Assembly: GCA_035631615.1 (NCBI GenBank)
Contig: DASQIK010000023.1
Coordinates: 10,065-74,064, forward strand
Length of the DNA stretch: 64,000 nucleotides
Origin: UBA5189 sp035631615
GTDB taxonomy: Bacteria; Chloroflexota; Limnocylindria; Limnocylindrales; CSP1-4
Reading direction: 5' to 3'
This document shows positions 25,307 to 32,717 of this stretch, piece after piece. Position 1 is the first letter of the stretch; every line of letters starts with the position of its first letter. The notes under the pieces are model-generated. The model had not been told where the DNA came from and did not search any database. It saw only the letters and a program-made list of their open reading frames with translations. Both the position numbers and the translations under genes were made by a program.

Positions 25307-26404
25307 CTACGCGGCTGCCGTCGCGGTTGACCACGCCAGCGAGTCGCCCGTTGCCCGATCGAACAGGTGGAGCTTCTCCAGCGGCAGCTTGAGGTCGACG
25401 ATGTCGCCCGGCTTGACCCGGTGCTCCGAGCTCACGACCGCCACGACGTCGGCGTCGTGCCCGCCAACCGACACGTGGAGCAACTCCTCGTCGCCGAGGA
25501 ACTCGACGACGTTCGCCTTGGCGCGGATGGTGGCCGAGTTCGGGACCTCGCCGAGGTCCAGGTGCTCGGGCCGGAAGCCGGCCACGAGGTCCTTCGCGCC
25601 GGTGAGCCCGGATCGGTACCGGGTCGGGACCGGGAACGACATGCCGTCGCCGGACACGTTCGTGCCGTCAGCCGTCACGTTCACGAAGTTCATCGACGGG
25701 CTGCCGATGAAGCCCGCGACGAACAGCTTGGTCGGCTTGTCGTACAGGTCCTGCGGGGTGCCGACCTGCTGCAGCTCGCCCTTGTCCATCACCGCGATGC
25801 GCGTGCCCATCGTCATCGCCTCGACCTGATCGTGGGTGACGTACACGGTCGTGGTGCGCAGGCGCTGGTGGAGGAGCGCGATCTCGGCGCGGGTCTGGAC
25901 GCGCAGCTTGGCGTCGAGGTTGGACAGCGGCTCGTCCATGAGGAACACCGCAGGCTCGCGCACGATTGCCCGGCCGAGCGCCACGCGCTGGCGCTGGCCG
26001 CCGGACAGCTCGCGCGGCTTCTTCTGCAGGTTCTCGAGGTTGAGGATCCGGGCGGCTTCCTTGACCCGCTCGTCGATCTGGGCCTTGGGCACCTTGCGGA
26101 GCTTGAGCCCGAAGGCCATGTTGTCGTAGATCGACATGTGCGGGTACAGCGCGTAGCTCTGGAAGACCATCGCGATGTCGCGATCCTTCGGGGCGACGTC
26201 GTTGACGACGCGGTCGCCGATCTTGAGCGCGCCCTCGGTGACCTCCTCGAGGCCGGCGATCATGCGCAGGCTGGTCGTCTTGCCGCAGCCGGATGGGCCG
26301 ACGAGGACCATGAACTCCCCGTCACCGATCTCGAGGCTGAGGTCCTTGACCGCGGCGAACTCGCCGTAGCGCTTCCAGACGTGATCGAACGTCACGGTGG
26401 CCAT
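25307..26404 (-). CDS. ABC transporter ATPase, MsmK/UgpC (carbohydrate-type)
   Basis: 365 residues. Walker A GPSGCGKTT, Q-loop MVFQSYALYPHMSIYDNMAFG, signature LSGGQRQRVALGRAIVREP, Walker B FLMDEPLSNLDAKLR, H-loop YVTHDQVEAMT; the C-terminal third is the OB/TOBE regulatory domain (FRPEHLDLG). This type energises sugar, polyol or glycerol-3-phosphate importers and is often a stand-alone gene serving several permeases. No permease or binding protein is adjacent. ATG 26404 follows a GGGAG site. Its 3' end is 10 bp from the convergent metallo-beta-lactamase fold gene. Confidence 0.93.
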   Translation of the reverse strand: MATVTFDHVWKRYGEFAAVKDLSLEIGDGEFMVLVGPSGCGKTTSLRMIAGLEEVTEGALKIGDRVVNDVAPKDRDIAMVFQSYALYPHMSIYDNMAFGLKLRKVPKAQIDERVKEAARILNLENLQKKPRELSGGQRQRVALGRAIVREPAVFLMDEPLSNLDAKLRVQTRAEIALLHQRLRTTTVYVTHDQVEAMTMGTRIAVMDKGELQQVGTPQDLYDKPTKLFVAGFIGSPSMNFVNVTADGTNVSGDGMSFPVPTRYRSGLTGAKDLVAGFRPEHLDLGEVPNSATIRAKANVVEFLGDEELLHVSVGGHDADVVAVVSSEHRVKPGDIVDLKLPLEKLHLFDRATGDSLAWSTATAAA

Positions 26405-26559
26405 ACAGCAGCTCCCGCCCGGTGGTGGGGACACCGCGGGCCCTTGCATCTCGACGCGACCGAATCGCGCCGTCGACGGGCCCCGTACGAGTCACCGAGA
26501 TTCCGGGACGCCGCAATCGTAGCAATCCGCGGGCCCGGCGCGGCCCCGCGGATTCCGCC

Positions 26560-26979
26560 TCAGGCTCCGATGCTGCTCGCGCAGGCGCGGCACTTGGTCG
26601 CGTCGATCGCGTTCGACTCCTTGCAGTACGGGCAGGTCTTCGTCGGCGCGGCCGGCGCGGCCTCCTCTTCCTTGATGAACAGCTTCGAGATCCGCCAGAC
26701 GACGAACGCGATGATCACGAAGGCGATGATCGCGTTGATGAACAGGCCCAGCCGAATGTCGACCTCGGGCACGGCCTTGCCGGTCGCGTCAACGGTGGCG
26801 TCCTTCAGCTTGATCACGAACGTCGAGAAGTCGACCCCGCCAAGTAGGAGCCCGATCGGCGGCATGATGATGTCGTTCACGAGCGAGGTGACGACCGTGC
26901 CCAGCGCGGTGCCGATGATCACGCCGACAGCCAGCGCGAGGGCGTTGGTCTTGAGCAGAAAGCTCCGGAACTCTCCCAT
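26560..26979 (-). CDS. mscL: Large-conductance mechanosensitive channel with C-terminal zinc ribbon
   Basis: 139 residues. N-terminal amphipathic helix and TM1 (FRSFLLKTNALALAVGVIIG), the loop LVNDIIMPPIGLLLGGVDF, and TM2 (LGLFINAIIAFVIIAFVVW). The usual charged C-terminal helix is present (KLFIKEEEAAP), then a CPYCKESNAIDATKCRACAS zinc ribbon with Cys116, Cys119, Cys130 and Cys133. The channel releases solutes on osmotic downshock; the ribbon is an uncommon addition. ATG 26979 fits the canonical MscL start. Confidence 0.95.
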   Translation of the reverse strand: MGEFRSFLLKTNALALAVGVIIGTALGTVVTSLVNDIIMPPIGLLLGGVDFSTFVIKLKDATVDATGKAVPEVDIRLGLFINAIIAFVIIAFVVWRISKLFIKEEEAAPAAPTKTCPYCKESNAIDATKCRACASSIGA

Positions 26980-27061
26980 CACGGTGCGTCCCTCCGGTAC
27001 CGGGCCTGGAAGCGCGAAGGTCGCGCGAGGCGGTGCCGCTGCATCGTAGACCCCGCGCACA

Positions 27062-27880
27062 TCAGCCGATGCTTCGAACATCGAGCACGCGGCCCCAGTG
27101 GAAGAAGCGGACTGCAAGCAGGACGCCGAGTGCCGCTACGACGAGGATCGCCGCCGCCGCGATCGACGCGTCGAGATCGCCGCCCTGGAACTCCGAGTAC
27201 ACGACGAGCGGCAGCGTCTGCGTCCGGCCGACGACGTTACCGGCGAACATGATCGTCGCCCCGAACTCGCCGAGCGCCCGCGCCCAGGTCATCACCAGGC
27301 CGGCCGCGAGGGTCGGTCCGGCGAGCTGGGCGGTGACCGCCCAGAACAAGCGGCGCTCGCTGGCCCCGTCGACCCGCGCCGCGTCCTCCATGTCCCGGTC
27401 CACGCCCGCGATGCCCGCCTTCGCTGCCCGGACGAAGAATGGTGCGGAGACGAACGTCTGTGCGATGACGACGGCGATCGTGGTGAAAGCGATATCGATG
27501 CCGCTCGCCGCCAGCGCCCCGCCAAGCAGTCCTCGCCGGCCGAGCACGAGGAGGAGCGCGAGCCCCGCCACCGCCGGGGGCAGCACGATCGGGAGGTCCA
27601 CGAACGCCTCGAGCAGCCACTTGCCGCGAAACGCCCGCCTCGCAAGCACCACCGCGAGCGGCAGACCAAGGGCGATGGTGAGAACGAGGCTCAGCGCGGT
27701 CGTGAGCAGGCTGAGCCCGAGAGCGCCGATCACCGCCGACGCCTCGCCGCCCGCGAACGCCGCGCCGCTGGCCACCGCCCGACCAACGAGGGTGAGGACC
27801 GGCAGCGCCAGGAACGCTGCAAACAGGATCGCGGGGACGAGGAGCGGCCCTCCGGTAGTTGCGCGGCCCAGGGGGGTCAC
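27062..27880 (-). CDS. modB: Molybdate ABC transporter permease ModB
   Basis: 272 residues, several transmembrane helices. Cytosolic ABC-coupling loop EDAARVDGASERRLFWAVTAQLAGP, and the family segment MTWARALGEFGATIMFAGNVVGRTQTLPL, characteristic of ModB/CysT-type permeases. Starts at GTG 27880, giving a GTGA overlap with the modA stop. No modC ATPase follows; the next gene on this strand is mscL, starting 82 bp beyond. Confidence 0.93.
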   Translation of the reverse strand: MTPLGRATTGGPLLVPAILFAAFLALPVLTLVGRAVASGAAFAGGEASAVIGALGLSLLTTALSLVLTIALGLPLAVVLARRAFRGKWLLEAFVDLPIVLPPAVAGLALLLVLGRRGLLGGALAASGIDIAFTTIAVVIAQTFVSAPFFVRAAKAGIAGVDRDMEDAARVDGASERRLFWAVTAQLAGPTLAAGLVMTWARALGEFGATIMFAGNVVGRTQTLPLVVYSEFQGGDLDASIAAAAILVVAALGVLLAVRFFHWGRVLDVRSIG

Positions 27881-28716
27881 GATCCGGGCGCCAGGAACCC
27901 GAAGGGCGCGAGGACCGCCTGGCCATCCGGACCGGCGAGCCACGACAGGAATGCCTGCGCCGCCGCCGCATTGGCGGAGGCCTTCACCACGACCCCGGCG
28001 TAGCTCGCGGGGACGTTCGCCGTCGCCGGGACGTCGATCGTCTTGACCTTGGTCGACGCCCTCGCGTCGGTCACGTAGACGATCGCCGCGTCACCCTGGC
28101 CGAGCTCGATCTTTGCCACGACAGCCTTGACGTTCTCCTCCATGGACACGACGTTCGCGTTGTAGGCGGCCACGAAGCCGGCCGGGTAGCCGGCCTCCCT
28201 GGCGAGGTTCGCGACGAGCATGGTCGCGTACTTCGTGATCGGCACCGTGGCGCCGGCGGCGATGACCTTGACGCCCATCCTGGCGAGGTCCTTTGGCGAC
28301 GCGATCCCGGCCGGGTTGTCGGTGGGCACGATCACGGTGAGCTTGTTGCCGGCAAACACGACCGGCGCGCCGTTCGCCAGACCGGCGGTGACAAGCTTCG
28401 CCGGGTTCGTGGTGTCAGCCGAGAGGAAGATGTCGGCGGGCGCGCCCTGCTCGATCTTGGTCTCGAGCGCGGGCGACGAGTCGGTCGAGATCACGAGCGT
28501 CACGCCCGGGTTCGCCGCTTGGTAGGCGGTCTTCGCGGCGGCCAGGCCGCCGCTGAGCGAGGCGGCACCGAGAATCGTCAGCTCGACCGGCGCTAGGGTG
28601 GCCGTCTCGGTGGGTGCGGGTGACGCGCTGGTCGGCGGCGTCGCGCCGGTACCGCTGTCGGTGCACGCCGCGACCACGAGCACCACGGCGAGGATCGACG
28701 CGAGGCCGGCCCTCAA
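27877..28716 (-). CDS. modA: Molybdate-binding lipoprotein ModA
   Basis: 279 residues. The inferred TTG start at 28716 overlaps the regulator stop as TTGA and has AAGGAG six bases upstream. A short hydrophobic segment ends in the lipobox LVVAAC, so it is lipid anchored outside the membrane. ModA signatures: TILGAASLSGGLAAAKTAYQ, STDSSPALETKIEQGAPADIFLSAD, and GDAAIVYVTDARA. Delivers molybdate or tungstate to ModB. Confidence 0.92.
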   Translation of the reverse strand: MRAGLASILAVVLVVAACTDSGTGATPPTSASPAPTETATLAPVELTILGAASLSGGLAAAKTAYQAANPGVTLVISTDSSPALETKIEQGAPADIFLSADTTNPAKLVTAGLANGAPVVFAGNKLTVIVPTDNPAGIASPKDLARMGVKVIAAGATVPITKYATMLVANLAREAGYPAGFVAAYNANVVSMEENVKAVVAKIELGQGDAAIVYVTDARASTKVKTIDVPATANVPASYAGVVVKASANAAAAQAFLSWLAGPDGQAVLAPFGFLAPGS

Positions 28717-29150
28717 GCGCGGGGCTCCTTCTTCATCGCCTTCTCCACGATCACGTTGGTCGCCTTGACGACGCAGACCGCCTCGTCGCCGACCTGGAGC
28801 TGCAGCTCGTCGACCGCCTCGGCGGTCATGAGGCTGACCATCCGGTGCGGTCCCGCGATCACCTCCACCACCGCCGCGACGAGGTCCTTCTCGATGCGGG
28901 TGACGATCCCGGGGAAGCGGTTGCGTGCCGATCCGGACACGATCGACCGATCGACCGACTGGGCGCGCCGCTCGGCCAGGAGCCGGGTGATCTCGCCGAT
29001 CGGCACCATGCGCTGGCCGCCGCTCGAGCGGATCGTTCGGAGCCGCCCGTCGCCTTCCCAGCGGCGCAGCGTCTCGACCGAGATCTGCAGCATCTCGGCG
29101 GCCTGGCCCATCCGGATGGTCGATTCGGGGCGAGTCGCGGTCAGGGTCAT
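28713..29150 (-). CDS. MerR-type HTH regulator with molybdate-binding TOBE domain
   Basis: 145 residues. Residues 10-60 form a MerR/excisionase-like winged HTH (AAEMLQISVETLRRWEGDGRL followed by RTIRSSGGQRMVPIGEI). The C-terminal part (about 78-140) is a TOBE/Mop-type oxyanion domain (NRFPGIVTRIEKDLVAAVVEV ... DEAVCVVKATNVIVEKA). It should sense molybdate and control the downstream modAB, a role filled by ModE elsewhere. ATG 29150 is used; an in-frame TTG at 29162 abuts the GGAGG site too closely. Confidence 0.87.
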   Translation of the reverse strand: MTLTATRPESTIRMGQAAEMLQISVETLRRWEGDGRLRTIRSSGGQRMVPIGEITRLLAERRAQSVDRSIVSGSARNRFPGIVTRIEKDLVAAVVEVIAGPHRMVSLMTAEAVDELQLQVGDEAVCVVKATNVIVEKAMKKEPRA

Positions 29151-29260
29151 AGCGAGAAACAATCACCTCCAGAGCGTGGGAATCAGAGGGATTGTAGCCG
29201 AGAGTCCTCTAGATGCAGGTGGCCCTTCCGCAGGTCGGTCGCGGGGCTCCCGGCCGATCC

Positions 29261-29289
29261 TCGACCGCGGGAGGGTGCCGGGGTAAAAT
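29261..29289 (+). promoter_or_regulatory. Promoter for tRNA-Gln
   Basis: A -35 like TCGACC (29261-29266) and a -10 like TAAAAT (29284-29289) are separated by 17 bp, placing the start of transcription a few bases ahead of the tRNA 5' end at 29303. Confidence 0.55.
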
Positions 29290-29302
29290 CCGCGGGCGCC
29301 GC

Positions 29303-29377
29303 TGGCGAGTGGCCAAACGGTAAGGCACCTGACTCTGGATCAGGGGATTGAAGGTTCGAATCCTTCCTCGCCAGCCA
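29303..29377 (+). tRNA. tRNA-Gln (anticodon CTG)
   Basis: Acceptor stem TGGCGAG pairs with CTCGCCA; D arm GTGGCCAAACGGTAAGGCAC; anticodon stem CCTGA/TCAGG with loop CTCTGGA giving anticodon CTG; T arm GGTTCGAATCC; discriminator G and an encoded CCA end. No integrase or attachment-site repeat lies beside it. Confidence 0.95.
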
Positions 29378-29615
29378 ACTCCCCGATCACAAATCCTGCC
29401 GTCTGGCGGTGTCGGGCGGCAGCTAGGGAGGTCGCGACCTCGGCCGCCTCCAGGTCCGGACGCACGCACACGCCGAGTTGGTCGATCACGAACCCGATCG
29501 CCACCCACACGAGCGCGCGCGCCGCCATCGCCAACTCGCAGGCGACCTCACGGCGCTCGACAAGGGCCGTGTACCGCACGGGACATGCAGATCCCCTTCG
29601 CCGCCGATCGTCCGA

Positions 29616-30224
29616 TCAAAGGACCGTGAGGTCCTTGGTGACCGACTTGTGCGCCCCGCCTTTGGAGCAGCTCACGGTTACCGGCCAGCTCCCGGCGGCC
29701 GTGCGGCTGCCGACCTTCCACGTCCACGAGGCGACGCCGGAGCTGCTCGCGTCTGTCGGCCCGAGGCCTGCGGCAGTCGACGGCCCTGACTTGTACTCGA
29801 CGACGATGGTGCAGTAGGCGCCCGCACTGGTCTTGACCGCAGCGGTGGCGAGCGACCCAGGACTGATGGGCGAGGTCAGCGACGTGAACGCCAGCGCCAG
29901 GCTCGCCGGAGTTGGCTTCGGGGTCGGTTTCGGCGTCGGCACGGGTGTCGGCGCGACGGCAGGTTCGACAGTCGGTTCGGACAGCGGGGTCGAAGTCGCG
30001 CTGATCGCGAAAGGCGTTGGCTCTGCGGAGGAAGTTGTCGCAGCCTTGGTGGGCGCCGCGCTGCCGGGCGCGGCGGTCGGGGTCGCGAGGGCGGTCGCCG
30101 TGGTCTCGCTCCCGCGCGGCGAGAGGCCGCCGCCGATGGCGCCGAGCGTCACAAGCGCGGCGATGACGATGACGATCTTCTGGTTGCGGGACCCGGCTCG
30201 CCAGGCGTTCGCCAGCCAGTTCAT
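29616..30224 (-). CDS. Membrane-anchored protein with P/T linker and extracellular beta domain
   Basis: 202 residues, family not recognised. A basic N-terminus and one hydrophobic helix (KIVIVIAALVTLGAIGGG) anchor it; a Pro-Thr-rich stretch (PTPVPTPKPTPKPTP) follows; the C-terminal 95 residues look like an all-beta, Ig-like domain (SGVASWTWKVGSRTAAGSWP) with two cysteines that could pair. ATG 30224 starts exactly before the anchor. It follows the next listed protein by 14 bp on the same strand and shares its architecture, so they are probably co-expressed. Confidence 0.7.
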   Translation of the reverse strand: MNWLANAWRAGSRNQKIVIVIAALVTLGAIGGGLSPRGSETTATALATPTAAPGSAAPTKAATTSSAEPTPFAISATSTPLSEPTVEPAVAPTPVPTPKPTPKPTPASLALAFTSLTSPISPGSLATAAVKTSAGAYCTIVVEYKSGPSTAAGLGPTDASSSGVASWTWKVGSRTAAGSWPVTVSCSKGGAHKSVTKDLTVL

Positions 30225-30238
30225 CCATCCTCCCCGCC

Positions 30239-30916
30239 CTACATGTCGCCCCACCGAAATAACGGGTGCAACTCGGCCCACCCGCCGTGTTGGAGGTCGA
30301 GCACATACCGCCCCTCCATCCAGACCCGTTCGCCCGCGACGGGGAACGGCGGCGCCATTGGATCGGGATCAACCGCACAGGTCGACTCGGCGTCGAGCTG
30401 GGTCACGGACTTCACGCAAACCGGCTCGATGACAAGGTCACCCAGCTCCTCGCCCTGGTTCGCAGCCGTGAGGTAGTGGGTGTAAGCGGGGTCCAGGCGC
30501 AACAGCAGGTGCAGGTCCCCGTCGGCCTCCCTGCGCACCGCCTGGATGCTGCCGGTCACGTAGATGCATGACGCCACGACCTCGAGGCGGCTGGGGTTGT
30601 AGACGTGCTTGTCCTGATCGGTGGGCTGACACGCAACTGGCTGCGCGGTCGGGCGAGGGGTTGGTGCTGGAGCCTTGGTCGGCGATGTGGGAGCGGTCGC
30701 CGTCGTCGGCGTCGCCGTGTCGACGCCGTTTGTTGGGGCAGCGGTCTCGCCCGTGAACGTGCTCTGACTGCCGGGCTCAGTCGCGACAGCGGCCAACGGG
30801 ACGGTCGGCGACGGGCCCTTTGCCCCGGCAGGCCCCTTGGCGGCGAACGTCACGGCGAGGACCGCGACCACGACCGCAACGATGACGAGGCGACTCGATG
30901 GCGACGGAAACCGCAC
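30239..30916 (-). CDS. Secreted or anchored hypothetical protein with P/T linker
   Basis: 225 residues from GTG 30916. Hydrophobic N-terminal segment (LVIVAVVVAVLAVTFAAKG), Thr/Pro-rich linker to about residue 93, then a compact domain with four cysteines (VACQP, VASCIYV, EPVCVKS, ESTCAVD) and motif KHVYNPSRLEVVASC. The segment CIYVTGSIQAVRREADGDLHLLLRLD suggests a beta-barrel or OB-like fold. I have no name for the family. It is the first gene of a two-gene unit with the preceding entry. Confidence 0.68.
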   Translation of the reverse strand: MRFPSPSSRLVIVAVVVAVLAVTFAAKGPAGAKGPSPTVPLAAVATEPGSQSTFTGETAAPTNGVDTATPTTATAPTSPTKAPAPTPRPTAQPVACQPTDQDKHVYNPSRLEVVASCIYVTGSIQAVRREADGDLHLLLRLDPAYTHYLTAANQGEELGDLVIEPVCVKSVTQLDAESTCAVDPDPMAPPFPVAGERVWMEGRYVLDLQHGGWAELHPLFRWGDM

Positions 30917-31036
30917 CTTGGTCAGGTCACTCGGAGTCTCATTGGCCGCCCCTCCGGTCGCAGGATAGTGCCGGAGTCAGTCATGCGGCCGACCGGAGCC
31001 TCACGGACCGGGCGGCCACCCCTGTCGAGGCCCGAG

Positions 31037-31120
31037 CTACTTTCTGCGGCGGACGACGAACCAGGCCACGAACACCGAGACGAACACAGCGACCAGAGCG
31101 CCAATCGGCAAGTTGTCCAT
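31037..31120 (-). CDS. Candidate 27-residue single-helix membrane peptide
   Basis: An ATG at 31120 opens a 27-codon frame ending at TAG 31037. The peptide has a short polar start (MDNLP), one hydrophobic segment of 17-18 residues (ALVAVFVSVFVAWFVV) and a basic RRRK tail, the layout of small bacterial membrane proteins. No strong Shine-Dalgarno site is seen. It lies in a gap that is otherwise empty. Confidence 0.4.
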   Translation of the reverse strand: MDNLPIGALVAVFVSVFVAWFVVRRRK

Positions 31121-31230
31121 GCGATCAGCCTACTGCTACTGGCGTGGCCGCTTGTTCTGAACCTGCCCCAAGATGAAGACGGTCCATGCGGTGAAACCAG
31201 CGCGTCGCGCTGTGGCGATACCCTTCCGCC

Positions 31231-31428
31231 ATGGCGCGGAACGCCGTGAAGCCCGCTGTTCCGAAGGAGATCCGAGCGCTCGCGGGCGAGGGGCGCGCCC
31301 ACCTGGCCGAGGTTCGCGCGGCCGCGGCGGGCTGCCGAGCGTGCGACCTGTGGGCGCGTGCCACGCAGACCGTCCTCGGGACCGCCCGCCTCGTCGCCGA
31401 CCTGCGATCGGGCGCACCGGCGGCGTAG
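31231..31428 (+). pseudogene. N-terminal remnant of a UdgX/family 4-type uracil-DNA glycosylase
   Basis: 65 residues. The first about 48 match the start of iron-sulfur uracil-DNA glycosylases: a helical lead, then AAGCRACDLWARATQTV, where Cys35 and Cys38 would be the first two cluster ligands. Family members continue with a phosphate/uracil motif (FGEGP...GExPGxxED); here the sequence changes abruptly to LGTARLVADLRSGAPAA and stops. The catalytic core and the other two cluster cysteines are absent, so this is best read as a deletion remnant. The M14 peptidase gene starts 17 bp after it. Confidence 0.7.
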
Positions 31429-31444
31429 CGCGAGCGGCGCAGTC

Positions 31445-32683
31445 ATGGCGCGCATCGGCGGCGGCACGCGCATGCTGGCGACGCTCGCCGTCGGTGCCAT
31501 CGCGGCCCTCGCCGTCGCGATTGCACTCTGGCCGGGAACCGGACCAAGGGCCACCCAGGCACCGACGGCGCCAATTGCGCTCGTGCCGACCTCTTCGCTG
31601 CCATCGGGGACGCCGGCACCGACCCTGCCCGCCGCTCCGACCCCCGGTCCGACGGCGAGCCCCGCGCCCGGGTCCCCGCATCCGCCCGCCATGCCCGCCT
31701 GTCCGTCCGAGACCAACCATTTTCCGACCGGCTTCGGCGCGTACCACACGTACGCCGGGCTCTGCCGAGCGGTGGTCGCGGCCGCCGCGGCGCATCCAGA
31801 CATCGCGCGGCTCGAGTCGATCGGCACGAGCTGGGAGGGACGCCAGATTCTCGCGATGGAGATCGGCACGCACGTGGCCGATGGGTCTCATCCGCCGGGC
31901 GTGCTGTTCGACGGCGGCACCCACGGGCTCGAGCATCTGTCGGTCGAGATGCCGCTCGCGGTCATGGCCTGGCTCCTCGACGGCTACGGCAAGGACGCGA
32001 CCGTCACCCGCCTCGTCCAGACGCGCGCCATCTTCCTCGTGTTCGACGTCAACCCGGACGGAGCCGCCTTCGACCTCGCGGGCGGGCGGTTCCACCAGTG
32101 GCGCAAGAACCGGCAGCCGAACGCCGACGGCTCGATCGGCACGGACCTCAATCGCAACTACGCCGACCACTGGGGCTGTTGCGGGCTGGTCAGCTCCACG
32201 CCACGAAGCTCGTACTACCGCGGCGCTGCGCCGTTCTCTGCGCCCGAGACCCGGGCCCTGCGCGACTTCATCGAAGCACACGTCTTCGACGGCCGCCAGG
32301 AGATCCGCGCCGCAATCACCTTCCACGCATCCGGGCGGCTGGTCCTGTGGCCGTACGGCTACACGCGGACGGCTATTCCCCACGGCATGAACCCGACCGA
32401 CCACGACATCTTCGTCGCGCTCGCGAAGCATATGGCGAGCCTGAACGGCTACACGCCGGAGCAGGCGAGCTCGCTGTACATCGACAGCGGCACCGAGCGC
32501 GACTGGGACTACGGGGCCGAGGGCATCTTCGCCTTCACGTTCGAGCTCGGCACCGGCACGTACCAGCGGTCCAGCGTGATCGCGACCGAGACTGCCCGGA
32601 ACCGATCGGCGGTCCTGTACCTGATCGAGATGGCCGGCTGCCCCGGCCGCGCGACCGTCACGACGGCGACCACCTGCGCCTGA
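31445..32683 (+). CDS. Secreted zinc carboxypeptidase, M14 family
   Basis: 412 residues. N-terminal hydrophobic segment (about 10-29) and a Pro/Thr/Ala-rich linker to about residue 85 indicate export and surface tethering. Peptidase domain: zinc ligands His160 and Glu163 in GGTHGLEHLS, third ligand His294 in ITFHASGRL, substrate-binding Asn/Arg in GTDLNRNYADHWG, catalytic Glu367 in FTFELGTGT. Cleaves C-terminal residues from peptides outside the cell; specificity not predicted. ATG 31445 gives a clean signal segment. Confidence 0.92.
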   Translation: MARIGGGTRMLATLAVGAIAALAVAIALWPGTGPRATQAPTAPIALVPTSSLPSGTPAPTLPAAPTPGPTASPAPGSPHPPAMPACPSETNHFPTGFGAYHTYAGLCRAVVAAAAAHPDIARLESIGTSWEGRQILAMEIGTHVADGSHPPGVLFDGGTHGLEHLSVEMPLAVMAWLLDGYGKDATVTRLVQTRAIFLVFDVNPDGAAFDLAGGRFHQWRKNRQPNADGSIGTDLNRNYADHWGCCGLVSSTPRSSYYRGAAPFSAPETRALRDFIEAHVFDGRQEIRAAITFHASGRLVLWPYGYTRTAIPHGMNPTDHDIFVALAKHMASLNGYTPEQASSLYIDSGTERDWDYGAEGIFAFTFELGTGTYQRSSVIATETARNRSAVLYLIEMAGCPGRATVTTATTCA

Positions 32684-32717
32684 GGCAGCCACCGGGTTCC
32701 GGCATCATGGCAGGGTC

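Noticed and set aside
29303..29377. tRNA-Gln as an integration site for a mobile element
   Set aside because: No integrase, no repeat of the tRNA 3' end and no foreign-looking genes lie downstream.
29340..29579. A minus-strand 79-codon frame ending in GEEGFEPSIP
   Set aside because: The C-terminal EGFEPS string is the antisense of the tRNA T-arm; it is a well-known false gene over tRNAs.
29890..29960. A second stretch of GGTGTCGG-like repeats
   Set aside because: Codes for the Pro-Thr-Lys linker of the anchored protein at 29616-30224.
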